Assembly (NCBI GenBank): GCA_932294295.1
Contig: OW028580.1
Span: 11,375,374-11,439,373, forward strand
Length of the DNA stretch: 64,000 nt
From: Alitta virens
Lineage: Eukaryota; Annelida; Polychaeta; Phyllodocida; Nereididae
Direction: 5' to 3'
The stretch's first letter is position 1. Each line of letters starts with the position of its first letter. Shown one piece after another: positions 24,201-37,020 of this stretch. Made by a program: the position numbers and the translations under genes. The notes beneath the pieces are model-generated. The model was not told the origin of the DNA. It saw nothing but the letters and a program-made list of their open reading frames with translations, and did no database searches.

Positions 24201-26280
24201 GGAGCTAAATGCGGACCTAAATGCGGACCTAAATGAGGAGCTAAATGTGGAGCTAATGTGGAGCTAAATGCATGCCTAAATGTGGAGCTAAATGCGGAGC
24301 TAAATGCTTAGCTAAATGTGGAGATAAATGTGGAGCTAATGTGGATCTAAATGCAGAGCTAAATGCGGAGCTAAATGCAGAGCTAAATCTGGAGCTAAAT
24401 CTGGAGCTAATGTGGTGCTAAATGCGGACCTAAATGCGGGGCTAAATGTGGAGCTAAATGCGGAGCTAATGTGGAGCTAAATACGGACCTAAATGCGGAG
24501 CTAAATGTGGAGCTTATGTGGAGCTAAATGCGGAGCTAAATGTGGAGCTAAATGCGGAGCTAAATGTAGAGCTAAATGTGGAGCTAAATGAGGATCTAAA
24601 TGTGGAGCTAAATGTGGAGCTAATGTGGTGCTAAATGCGGACCTAAATGCGGAGCTTAATATGGAGCTAAATGTGGAGCTTAATGCATAGCTAAATGTCG
24701 AGCTAAATGTGGAGTTAAATGCGGAGCTAAATGCAGAGCTAAATGTGGAGCTAAATGTGGAGCTAATGAGGTGCCTAATGCGGACCTAAATGCGGAGCTA
24801 AATGTGGAGCTAAATGCGGAGCTAATGTAGAGCTAAATGCGGAGCTAAAAGCGGAGCTAAATGCATAGCTAAATGCAGAGCTAAATGTGGAGCTAATTTG
24901 GAGCTAAATGCGGAACTAAATGAGGAGCTAAATGCATGGCTAAATATGGAGCTAATGTGGACCTAAATGTGGACCTAAATGCGAACCTAAATGCGGAGCT
25001 AATGTGGAGCTAAATGCGGACCTAAGTGCGGACCTTAATGCATAGCTAAATGTGGAGCTAAATGTGGAGCTAATGTGGAGCTAATGTGGAGCTAAATGCG
25101 GAGCTAAATGTGGAGCTAAATATAGAGCTAAATGTGGAGCTAAATGCATAGCTAAATGTGGAGCTAATGTGGAGCTAAATGGGGAGCTAAATGCACAGCT
25201 AAATGTGGAGCTAAATGCGGATCTAAATGTGGAGCTAAATGTGGAGCTAATATGGAGCTAAATGCGAACCTAAATGCGGAGCTTAATGCGAAGCTAAATG
25301 CGGAGCTAAATGCATTGCTAAATGTGGAGCTAAATGTGGAGTTAAATGCGGAGCTAAATACAGAGCTAAATGTGGAGCTAATGAGGTGCCTAATGTGGAC
25401 CTAAATGCGGAACTAAATGTGGAGCTAAATGCGGAGCTAAATGCAGAGCTAATGTGGAGCTAAATGCGGAGCTAAATGCATAGCTAAATGCGGAGCTAAA
25501 TGTGGAGCTAATGTGGAGCTAAATGTGAACCTAAATGCAGAGCTAAATGTTGAGCTAAATGTGGAGGTAATGTAGAGCTAATACGGAACTAAATGCGGAG
25601 CTAAATGCATGGCTAAATGTGGAGCTAATGTGGACCTAAATGCGGACCTAAATGCGGAGCTAATGTGGCGCTAAATGCGGACCTAAGTGTGGACCTAAAT
25701 GCATAGCTAAATGTGGAGCTAAATGTGGAGCTAATGTGGAGCTAATGTGGAGCTAAATGCGGAGCTAAATGTGGAGCTAAATGCGGAGCTAAATGTAGAG
25801 CTAAATGTGGAGCTAAATGCATAGCTAAATGTGGAACTAATGTGGAGCTAAATGGGGAGCTAAATGCACAGCTAAATGTGGAGCTAAATGCGGATCTAAA
25901 TGTGGAGCTAAATGTGGAGCTAATGTGGTGCTAAATGAGGACCTAAATGCGGAGCTTAATGCGAAGCTAAATGCAGAGCTAAATGCCTAGCTAAATGTGG
26001 AGCTAAATGTGGAGTTAAATGCGGAGCTAAATGCAGAGCTTAATGTGGAGCTAAATGTGGAGCTAAATGTGGAGCTAATGAGGTGCCTAATGCAGACCTA
26101 AATGCGGAGCTAAATGTGGAGCTAAATGCGGAGCTAATGTGGAGCTAAATGCGGAGCTAAATGTGGAGCTAATATGTAGCTAAATGTGAACCTAAATGCG
26201 GAGCTAAATGTTCAGCTAAATGTGGAGCTAATGTTGAGCTAATGCGGAACTAAATGCGGAACTAAATGCGGAGCTAAATC
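20221..26280. repeat. Higher-order duplication of about 3.09 kb inside the satellite
   Basis: 20221-23270 and 23308-26280 align at an offset of about 3,087, falling to about 2,990 after small indels near 22050-22140. The order of rare variant units is kept across the copies, for example ATATGTAGC and the AATGTTCAGC near 23218 and 26208. The array therefore grew by large unequal-exchange steps and not only unit by unit. Confidence 0.85.
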
Positions 26281-26940
26281 CATGGCTAAATGTGGAGCTA
26301 ATGTGGATCTAAATGTGGACCTAAATGCGGACCTAAATGCGGAGCTAATGTGGAGCTAAATGCGGACCTAAGTGTGGACCTAAATGCATAGCTAAATGTG
26401 GAGCTAAATGTGGAGCTAATGTGGAGCTAATGTGGAGCTAAATGCGGAGCTAAATGTGGAGCTAAATGCGGAGCTAAATGCATAGCTAAATGTGAAGCAA
26501 AATTAGGAGCTAATGTGGAGCTAAATGCGGATCTAAATGCAGACCTAAATGCGGAGCTAAATGCATGGCTAAATGTGGACCTAAATGCGGACCTAAATGC
26601 ATAGCTAAATGTGGAGATAATGCAGATCTAAATGCAGAGCTAAATGCGGAGCTAAATGCAGAGCTGAATGCGGACCTAATGCGAAGCTAAATGCGGAGCT
26701 AAATGCATAGCTAAATGTGGAGCTAAATGTGGAGTTAAATGCGGAGCTAAATGCATAGCTAAATGTGGAGCTAAATGTGGAGCTAATGTGGAGCTTAATG
26801 CGGACCTAAATGCGGACCTAAATTTGGAGCTAGTGTGGAGCTAAATGTGGATCTAAATGCAGAGCTAAATGTGGAGTTAAATGCGGAGTGCATTTAGCTA
26901 AATGTGGAGTTGAATGTGGAGTGCATTTAGCGGAGTTAAT

Positions 26941-28400
26941 GATAACACCCGAACCAACAATACTGAATTTCGTTAAAGGTCAGATAACGGGTTTGTGTGA
27001 CATTAATTTTTTATAACTTTTTATATATATACACTTGATTTTATCTATATATATATATATATATATATATTTACCTGTGATGTACTATGTATGTATTTCC
27101 TTTTGGAAGCAATGAAGAATATTATTATTATTATTTATACTTCACAAGTTCATGCTCTTTTTATTTTTCTAGCACAAATGACCAAATGCAATTACATCTT
27201 ACTGTGTACCATACTACTAGAGTTTTTCCCAATCAAGATGTACATCTATATGACCTTCAAAGATTATTTTAGATCAAAATATGTTTGCGTGAGATTATGT
27301 CTTCCAAACTTTTGGTGCAATCTACCTGATGGAAAGCATCAACTAAACCTGACAGCGTTTTCCTGTGATTTTGGCAGTAAAGGGGTTAGTAAAATCTGTA
27401 ATCCGAAAATCGTTCTCTTATTTATCCCACAACAAGATTTGAGGGGTGCAGCAAGTGGGGGTGCTTAGATACAACAATGGGGTGTTTGTTGAACAATGCG
27501 TATCAAAGTGGAAGCAAATTCCTGACACCTGCCTTGTACACAGATCATGGTTGGCGGCCATCTTGAAAGGTTCCGCAGCCATCTTTGAAGGTTTCTGCAC
27601 CTATTTGATAGTTCTGATATTAAAGTAAAAGCGATTATGACAGAGAAAGTTTTACTTTTGACAGGACCCCTATGAGTGTTAAAGGGTACTGAGAAAGAAC
27701 CCGTGGCAAGTTTAAAAATGAAACGTCCAAAAATGGCCAAAATTGTCTCAAAATTATGCTGCGTTCATTCAGTGAGATAATGTCACTCTAACAGGAAAGC
27801 AAAAACTTTCTACTGTCCAGTGTAATCTGCTTAAAGTTATCCTAAAATCATAGAAATAGCCAAAGGAATTATATTAAAGTAATAGTTTAACAATGTAAGT
27901 TGATTTTGATTTTAGAATAATTGAGATGCATGAAAAATTATGTGATCACTTGCTATAAGCATATTGCAAGAATACAGAACAAAGCTGTATGGATGACATG
28001 CCCTTGACCAATGTCCTTCAGGGCAATTGTTGGCCACGAGAGGTCTTCTCTGGCTCCTTAAGGTCCACTTAAGAATGACCTTTTGGCTTGACCTTTGAAG
28101 GAGTCACTCCCACAATTCAATTAGGTGTTCTTCACCTGACAGGTGATGCAAGTGATAAATATAATATTATTCAGGCACAATTACGACATAAGGAGATGAC
28201 TCGTGTGTACAATTATGTTTTAGAAAGACTGATATTTTAAGATTAATTTTCATTATTAGGACTACAGTGGACTATTTGCAGCGACATCATATATTTCTTA
28301 CAGGTCACCCTATCTAAAGAATTTTTTTAGAAGTAAATAAATGTGTCATAATTTGAACAAGCCTGTCAGAGGCCTCATCAACTCATCATTATGTCTGCGA
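26941..28400. other. Right flank of the satellite, no gene recognised
   Basis: Contains a TA dinucleotide run at about 27043-27070 and a near-repeat of GCCATCTTGAAAGGTT near 27556-27595. A 15-bp palindrome at 28132-28146 is made of two E-box words. ORFs of up to 125 codons at 27091-27468 show no domain. Confidence 0.45.
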
Positions 28401-28401
28401 C

Positions 28402-28442
28402 ATCTATCTATATATTCTATATATTCTATATATTCTATCTAT

Positions 28443-28487
<45 letters not shown>

Positions 28488-28491
28488 TTAT
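28402..28491. repeat. TATC microsatellite
   Basis: Begins with imperfect TATATTC units and becomes a clean TATC array. Confidence 0.9.
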
Positions 28492-31400
28492 TTGGGTTTT
28501 GGAGGGAAGAACTATTTGAAATGATGAGTTTACCGTTAAAATACAGCTAAATTCAAATCCAAAGTGTGTTTGTATGAATTTGCCGTTTTGGATACGAAAT
28601 TACTTTAAAGCAGAATAATGCATTGGTGCATTTTATGCATAAATAATTATACATAAATATACATTTATAATGTTCATAATACTAGACATTAAGCAGTATA
28701 TGAGAGTGTTAGCAAATAGCACTGGTTCTTGTGTTACAATCTAGTTAGTGGTTTTGATGTATCTGTTTTTAATGTGGGGTAGAAATATATGTGACAGTTG
28801 AGGTCGGCTATTTAATGCAAGACTCTGTTGATAATGACCCAGCAGTTGACCCCACTAGGAATTTACTCTGAAAGAGAAGTGTATCGAGTTTCAATCTTCT
28901 ATTAAATGGATGGAAGGATGTGTATATCTGGCAGGCTGTATATGTGTGGGGTTGGTGAAGGGGGGTATAGCAGAGTCCTGTGGGTTTTTTTTAAAAGCAG
29001 GGGGTAGACCAGCATGGAGCTAACCATCAAGCCCATTTTTATTTGGTTGTAATGCGATCTTGCAGATAAAATCAAAGGCGAGTTAACTTCTATCAAGTGG
29101 CCATCAACCTGAGCCTATCACAAAAGTGATCTAGTCCTCTGATGTTGATGAATGTTCTAATTTCTCATAATTAAGTGCTAAATAAGAGCATTACTGGGGG
29201 ACCCTCAGCTTTCCACTCCGCCATGTCTCAACTTGACTGGGGTAAATTGATACACCCTAAAAAAAGCTTTAGACAGCTAATGGGCCGAGCAGTCCATCTC
29301 ATTTATACCCGGGGTCCAACTCATATATTTGACTCAGTGGGATACCCCTCACTTTCTGTGTACACCCAAGAGTTGTGTGGTCTCATAAGGGCATATAGAT
29401 TCTACACAGCAGGAGGAGAAGTCAAGTCAGAGAATTGCCTGATTCATGTCTGTAATTTGCCAACATCATGGTCAAGCAAATGATTAGGCAACATGAATGA
29501 ATGAATGAATCATTTAGGCAAGCCATTCAGCAAGCAAGCAAGCTGACAGGCAAGCAAGTGGGTAGACAATCTTAGAAACAACAAAAGCAAACAACTAAAC
29601 AAACCAACAAGATGTTGATCAATTACAGTCATTATTATATATTTGCATGCACAACCAAGAAAGCTCAATACGTCATAGTTGTACAATTAAGTTTTCCCCC
29701 AACACAACAGCCATGCAACAAATAAGCGAGAAAACATCTAAACAACCAGAATGCACATTCTGAGCAGTGCAGTCAGTGTTCGATCAGTTGCATATCCACT
29801 GAATTCAACAAGCAATCAACCACCCAAAACAAGCAAGTAGTAAAGTAGTAAACAAGTAGGAAACAAGTAGGAAACAAATGAAAACTGTTTTCTCCAAGAT
29901 ATAATTGTAAGTTGTTACCTAATTACCACACTAACAGATGGACATCAATTTGGGCGATAAATTATGGTTGTCCGGTGCAAAAACCATGGGACATTTATCT
30001 TGGAGAAAGAAGTCACATAAAGAAATACTAACAATGAGTGTCAGGAGAGCAAGCCCACTCCATTGTGGGCATTTAACTTATTCTAAAAGGTCACAATGTG
30101 TTTCTAGTTTCTGAAATATAATTTTAAAACAACTTAAATGTTATCAGGGGTATTTCGTGGCTCTTATTATAGTGCCTGAGACCAGTTTTTAAATGGTTGT
30201 TTGTGAAACTTACTCCCAATTACCTAAGTTGTCGATGTTATCAGTGCAAAGTCACTGGATTTGCTAGTCTCTAGTTACCCACTTCTCTGGTGCTTTACTT
30301 CATAGCATTGTGCTTGACAGACACTGAGACCCCAAAACAGGCCATCATTGAAACAGGTGTTATGATAGGATCCCCCATTACACGCGTTTTAAGATAAACA
30401 CAGACAATTGTTGGCCCCACAAGGGACTATTTTCTGCAGGTGTAGGTTACAGGAGCGTGACAGCTTGTCACTGCCTGATTGCATGATGACAGATCACTCC
30501 GCCATTGCTAGTAACGCGAGACTCGCGCTTTCATGGCCTGCTCGAGAGCCAGTGGACTTTTTAGTTATAAAAGGTCCCAATTGATGGCCACACAAATTGT
30601 AGTTCAACCCCAGTCATTTCTGTTCAGTAGGCTCAATAATTATAATCAACCTCAGAAAAACAACCAATTGCGGTCAATTTAACTTTGCAAATACAGAAAG
30701 GCTGATTGTCAGAGTGACAAACACACAATAATAATAGAATGTGACTAATTTACATGCTTGTCTCTACCTAATACAACCTAGTTCCCATGTGACATGTTTT
30801 GTTTTGATGCTGCATTTCACTGTGGATGGGTCTCCACTGAAGAAGCATTCTGTATTTAAGGCTGGTTTCCTGGTCCGGAAGGCTCGTAGTATGCTAATAC
30901 AGGAGAGTGTAATACACCTATACAAGTGCATCAGCTTATCTTGACCTGACTGCAGAGACTTTAAACCAACCATGGTCACTGTGACAAGCTCAGTACCAAG
31001 CCCAAGCCCGGTTGCAGCTTAGTACCTTACCACCTGTGCCTATAAAATGTATTTGGTTGTGTTGACTTTACGATCAGTTGTAGTCAAAGGCAGATGATGA
31101 CAACACATTTTCCAACTAGTATTGAGCTTAAGAAGTGCCCAAGCTAGGAATTGACCTAGGTCATAGTGTAAAGCTGTTTGAAGGTAACTGAGGTACCTGC
31201 ATGGCGGATACATGTCGCATGCAGTGGAGAGGGCCACCTTCCAGTAATTCTTCTATCTGTAGAAGGGCCCTCCTGAAGACTTGTGTTGCAAATCTTCAAA
31301 CAAGTAAGTTCCGAGGTCATTTAATTTGTGCAACTCCCTTTTAACGCTCTGACCATGTGCAGCCCAGCTAAAGTGCAGGTCCCAACCTGGTCCAAACCAA

Positions 31401-32488
31401 CCAATATCCAACAAAGATGGCGAGAGAGGAGTTAACTGCTTTTGATCAGCCCAGGGCGACCGTCTGTGTAATTGAGGAGAATAAAAAGGTGGAATTTGTT
31501 AGATTGACAAGGGGACAGAAATTGGGAAATATGGAGTAATGTCAACAGAATTGTCGCTTTGATGGACTGACAGGTCCATTGTTGCTGATTCGCCATGCTG
31601 GCTTCACAAAGAAAACTATGGACAAGCCTAATCAACACATGATCGGCACCTTTCTTCTTTTAATGAGAAAAGGGTTTTGCTGTAATTTGCCCCAATTTGG
31701 GGCATTTTAAAGGGGCTTTTTTGCCTGTCATTGCCATATTTTCTGTCTGATTCCTGAAAAAGAGAAAGTGGCTGTGACAGTAGACATGCATGCGGTGTTT
31801 CTCCAGTAATATTATGAAGGAAGGGTAGAGATCACCACCCCCTAATACCACATCTGCCAACCCCCGAAACACCCCGAAACACCCCCCGAAACACCCCCTA
31901 AAATCCATCTATCTCCCCACCAAGCCTAATCAACTCTGCGCCCCACCACCTGCGTAATACCAAGGCAACCAATTCATATAAACAGCCCCCTGTGCTTATT
32001 GTCCCAAAACTAATAAAAGGGAGTCAAAAGCGATGAGTTGTCGGTGTGGAAATGAGAGCCCAAACGATGATTGCTCCCTGATTACTCGTGATTAAAGATC
32101 CTTTTTAAAATTTCTCGTGATTAAAGATCCTTTTAAAAATTGCCAAACTCTAATGGTTGCCAATGGCTGCCAATGAGGTTTGCTTAAGATGCCGTAATAC
32201 CTCATATTTGGCGGAAAATATTGGCTGTATTCTGTCGAGTTAAAGAAACATTAACTGCAAGAAAATAATACATGAGAAATGAACACAACTGATGAGCAAA
32301 CAATTAAATAAGAAATACGAAAAGCTATTTTCGAGATGAAATTTTTATGAAGTAGCGGAATACAAATAAGACTGATTAACATTTATTATCATCAACCGTG
32401 AGATGGTCTTAACATTAAGTTTAAAAGGCCAAGAGTTTTGAAAATATTTCAATGGCTTTAGTTAAAGTTTAATAAGTAGTTGCTGAAG
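28492..32488. other. Non-coding, no gene recognised
   Basis: No protein family is recognised. It includes an ATGA tetramer run near 29493-29510, a C-rich repeat at 31861-31898, a near-exact direct duplication of about 29 bp at 32085-32140 (core CTCGTGATTAAAGATCC), and a TATA-like TTATAAAAGG near 30555 without a supported gene. Confidence 0.45.
31861..31898 (-). other. Potential G-quadruplex (minus strand)
   Basis: Four C-runs of 5, 4, 6 and 5 bases are separated by GAAACA-type spacers of six bases. The minus strand therefore has four G-runs with equal loops, a standard G-quadruplex pattern. Confidence 0.5.
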
Positions 32489-32608
32489 TCTATTCAATTC
32501 TATTCAATTTTATTCAACTCTATTCAATTCTATTATACTCTATTATATTCTATTATATTCTATTATATTCTATACTGTTCTATTCTGTTCTATTCTATTC
32601 TATTATAA
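32489..32608. repeat. CTATT pentamer/decamer microsatellite
   Basis: Imperfect CTATTCAATT units pass into CTATTATATT and then TATTCTGTTC units, all on a 5-bp period. Confidence 0.85.
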
Positions 32609-35097
32609 TGGAATTGATACAATCTATCACATTGGCCAAATGAGGTTTCCAGAACTACTAGACAAACATTTACAGGCAGTCCACTCTATCACCATTTGCT
32701 TTACCAACAAACCATTACATGCCAATTATTCGTTTGTGGGGGACCCTTGTATTTATATTGGTGACCTGTTCATTAATCAACCTTCTATCACCAGTACACG
32801 GGCCTTTGCGTGTTGGAATCTATGGACTTTTCTCTCTATTGTGTGGGACTCTAAAACCAATTTAGCTAAAGACTGGATTAGTGTGGACTACTAGGGCTCT
32901 TATATTCACTTCTGTGCCTATGGGGAACCAATGAAAACTCCCAGAGCCTGGACGGAACTCTCTAAACTTTGTCTATGTGTTCTGATCACAGTGATGAATA
33001 AGGCCCAGAACCAGCCCTTGCCGCGCCCCGTAGTGTTTTGCCAGCACACTCAGGTTTAATCAGTGACAATGAGGCTGTGTTGTGTGAATGATAGGTTGGT
33101 CCCTGACCCCAGAGCTAGCCCAACACTCAGCCAGCCTCCCTCCAACCCTGTGCCAACGATCAGAGAGTGCTGGACTGACTGCAGTTCAATTAGAACATGA
33201 TTAATGATAATCGGCCATGAGGTTGCTGCAGCAATGGAGCAAGGGCCTGCTACCCACACTGAATCATCTTGTCACGGCTACTGATCACTCCATAATTGCC
33301 TTGCTGCATCTAATGCCCCCGGTCATAACCCCACTTCATCGCCCCTCCACAGACACCCCCCAATACAAACCCAATGGGTGGTAACGGGGGGGGGGGGGGA
33401 GGGTGTTAGGGCACTTTGCAGTGGTCTGTGCTACTCTCTCAGTGGTTGCTGCGATTGAGTTGTCGAGCATCATCCTTAAATTGTAATGATATGACAGCCT
33501 GACAACAATAGTTGGGCCAACTTTTATTGTATTGTTTTGATTGCTTCATCCCAATTGTTTTGTTTATTTCCACTAAATTCTTTTGTTTCTATCATTTTCT
33601 TTTTGCGGATAAACTACATTTTCGACTTCAATGTTTAAAGCAAGTAATATTGTAATTAACGTAAAATAATGTTACCAAAGTTAATTGTTAATCTTCTGTG
33701 CATATCTAAAACTCTTAAATTTCAGTTCCCTCTTCCAGTTCCCTTGCCACCAAGGCAGATCACATCGTTGCTTTTAGGATGACACCAGTTTCTCCTTGAC
33801 ACTACACAGACACAAGAAACCATGAACATTTCTTTATATGTAATTCTGTAAAAATTGGAGAAATAATTTACAGTGAGAAGTTGATTTGATAACGTTATTT
33901 TTTTTACAATGAACTTCAACATTTCATTACCATTAATGTTACATTTCCTGAAACAGAGACGACAAACGATGTTGGGATGATATGAAATGTATAATTTCAT
34001 GCCACTTACGCATATTCACATCTTCAAATAGATGGTGCTCACTAATTCTGTAAATTGGACAGATTATTTAAATAGAGGAGCTATTATGATAAATATACAC
34101 ACTTATAACGTTGTGTAGTCTTCTGTAGTTTGTATCGGACAGCACAGCATCTTCAGTCCAAATAAGGTAGAGAGTCAAAGTTAATTGAGTAAAGTTTGGC
34201 CTAAAACTTTCATTAACTGGCAGCAAAATTGCATAGCAATTCTATTAGGTGCGTGTTTTGCATGGAGTCATTCCCTTATCAGATTATAGATGGCTCCCTC
34301 AAGAAAACAGTTCCCCATGTGATCTGTCCACCAGGGGTAGCTTTTTGTTATGTTTGGTTGTTCATTACTTGCGTAATAAGGATCCAAAGTTGATCAAACT
34401 TCCATTTTATTGTAAGCTGTTCTTGACATCACGCGAACTAAACAGTGCAATTACAATTGTTTTGAACTTTTGCCTTCAACCTCAAATGAATAGAGAATGA
34501 GAGGATTTTAATAATTAGATTTTTTTCACATGTGAATTTATGACAATTTAAATCTTGAACAATAAGATAATTGTATGTTACGAGAAAAATAGTATTAGGT
34601 ATAAAGGTCGATATGTTAGATCTATAGAAATGTCCATGCCTCGTCAGCAAATTAAGCAAAAAATACATTTTTTGGTCATCAAATCTCATCAGATAAACAG
34701 TTACTTCTTCTAAATGCCTTTTTACCAAAGGACGCCTGTGTTGCTGTTTGCGCTACCCTACAAAGAAAAAAGCAAGAAACAAACAAACAAACAAATAAAG
34801 ACAGAACACACTAGATGGCGTCGCGTTCTGTTTCCCCATTTATTACGACGTTGGGGTGTCGAAAGGGCTTCCGGTGTAGCACGTGCAATTGACGCAGTCA
34901 CATGACTTTCGGTTCCATCGTCGGTTGACCGCGAGCGGTGTCGTTGCGGCGAAATGAATTGGCGATAGATGGAGGCGTTGCGGCGGCCAAATGAGCCGTG
35001 TCGGGGGTAGCTTACAGTCAGCAATTATAACAATGACCTCTGCAAAAACAGCAATTAGGCCTAATGCTGTTACGCCTAAAGAAGGATACAATGAAAG
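32609..35097. other. Non-coding, with a CpG-richer block at its right end
   Basis: No gene is recognised. A poly-G run lies near 33386-33399. The part at 34800-35000 is much richer in CpG than its surroundings and has a CTCF-like CACTAGATGGCG at 34809-34820. Confidence 0.45.
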
Positions 35098-35212
35098 GAT
35101 AGATAGAAAGATAGAAAGATAGAAAGATAGTTAGATAGATAGACAGATAGATAGATAGACAGATAGATAGATAGGTAGACAGATAGATAGATAGATAGAT
35201 AGATAGATAGGC
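35098..35212. repeat. GATA microsatellite
   Basis: Tetramer array of GATA with AAGATAG and GACAGATA interruptions. Confidence 0.9.
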
Positions 35213-37020
35213 CTAGAGAGTCATGAACTTTTGCTAATTTGGGAAAACTTATAATAGGTCAGTGTAAAGAGCCAGTTTACCAAACATATGACTTGCTGAG
35301 AAATCACTTAGGCAATACAATTTGGTCTCAATGTTTCACTAAAATAAATTTCTCTTTAAAGACTTTTTTTTTTTTTAATAGACTTCCAGCCCAAGCCTAA
35401 TGCTTTAAGTTACTGCCATGCAAACGCCGGCGAAGTGACCAATTTTAGTGCGCTGGACCCCACAAACAAATGCCGGCCATAGCTACGTCATAAAACGGCA
35501 ATCATGCCGCAATGACGCGAGCTTAACTGCTTGAGAATACCACGACACTCGCTCGTCAATAACCGCCGCCCAAGGCTGGGCGATAATGGATGAAAAGCAC
35601 ACCGCGCGTCGGCCATTTAGGGCCCATTGGCGCTGAGCGGCCATAATGGAAAATCTTAATTAGGGGGAAATTGAAAGTGTCCCCAGCATTTTCCTAAAGC
35701 AATAGTTATGTATTTAGGTAATGCATAGCCATAAAGAACAATAATGAGAGAAAATCTTTGCTCCATGCCTCCAATAAATATTCAATAAAAGCGGCAAGCC
35801 CCACGTCATCAATCGGGCATCACACGTCAAGGGAAACGTCTTCAAAGTGACGCCCACAAAAGGAAAATGACGTCCCCAGAAAGCCCCCGTAGCGGTTCGC
35901 GTAAAATTATTGGTTGCCATGGAAATATAAAGATGCTTGCGACCTCATTGCATCATGCAGTCAAGTGCAGTTTGCAAAACTGACCTTGTTTATGTGACAA
36001 GAAATAGAGAAAGAAAATAAGAAAAAATAAAGAAAGAAAGAATTCCCATCAACCCCTCATTCTCACTTAAACAAAAATGTTCTGTCTTACACCTGTTTTT
36101 CATTCTACATTCGCACATTTTCATGGGGGGCCTGTTTTGCCTTTAATACATTCCGATGGCCTACCCTCAGCAATTTGAAATTTCCTGTCCTGATTAAACT
36201 TCTCAATAAATGAGTATGAGGTCAAAGGTCACAGATAACGTTAAACAGACACATAGCAAGAAGTTCGTCTGCTACGCGAAAACGGCGCGAAAACTACGTG
36301 CGTTGACCCAAGGTTAAGGGAGCCTCCAGTCTGTGTATTTAATGATTTTTTGAGCTTAGACATATACTTGCCCTATCACTGAACTAAATTACGTTATTTC
36401 TTTGATAAAAATAGCTTGAAGTTGTCCTTTTTCTTTCTTAGATAGATATTTAAAAGAACTGAAGACATGTATATTTTCATATTTAAATTCTGTTAAGATC
36501 TTCATTTTGTGCCGAAATCTGTCAATTTATTCAGAGATTTAGAAACAAATGATGAAGAAAAGAAAAGAAAGAAAAAAAGATAATGATTGGGTAAGACTGT
36601 TAATAAGCGGAAAAAAAACAACAACAAAAAACAGACAGAATGGCGGACAAGTACAGATAGTTAGCTGCTGCAGGCCTATCTTGAAATGTGCCTCATATCA
36701 GAGCATCGAAATACGTTCGCTGACGCATGCGAAGTGTTCACATTGTTGTGCTTAGAATTGATTGGTCCTTTCTAAATAATTGCTCGTCTTGGAAATGAAG
36801 ATCAGTGGAATTTTCAGATTGTAATAACATCATTGATGATCCTTTTTATATTATTCAGTAATTCCAATAACAATTAATTATCGATTACTTTCTACAACAT
36901 CATGGATTAAATGTATTCATCAAAAACAGAACTATCAATCCCCTAAAGCACCATTGTTGTATTAGAATTATTTCACTTTTGCCAGATTGAACTGACCCCA
37001 AAGCCAACACTTGCCTTTAA
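35213..37020. other. Downstream flank of emx with CpG-richer segments
   Basis: No gene is recognised. 35420-35660 and 35800-35900 have many CpGs and ACGTCA words for this window. GGCGCGAAAA at about 36281-36290 matches the E2F core. They could be regulatory blocks or the edge of another gene's promoter; no ORF supports the latter. Confidence 0.35.

Larger units (their letters stand above)
16645..26940. repeat. 10.3-kb satellite of a 12-bp unit (GGAGCTAAATGY)
   Basis: Almost the whole interval is made of the 12-bp unit GGAGCTAAATGC or GGAGCTAAATGT. Recurrent variants are GGACCTAAATGC, CAGAGCTAAATG and CATAGCTAAATG, plus an 11-bp form lacking one A (GGAGCTAATGT). The 11-bp units shift the frame, so no long ORF survives. 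Short ORFs such as those at 16775-17026 and the identical ones at 19161, 20241 and 23328 are by-products of the repeat. The array may be centromeric, heterochromatic or an ordinary minisatellite block; nothing in the sequence decides this. Confidence 0.97.

Noticed and set aside
27091..27468. 125-codon plus-strand ORF right of the satellite
   Set aside because: Low-complexity start, no recognisable family and no supporting signals.
29175..29483. 102-codon plus-strand ORF
   Set aside because: No motif recognised and no start context or splice partners; chance remains the simplest reading.
30550..30570. TATA-like TTATAAAAGG
   Set aside because: No gene or convincing ORF follows it; single motifs of this kind are common by chance.
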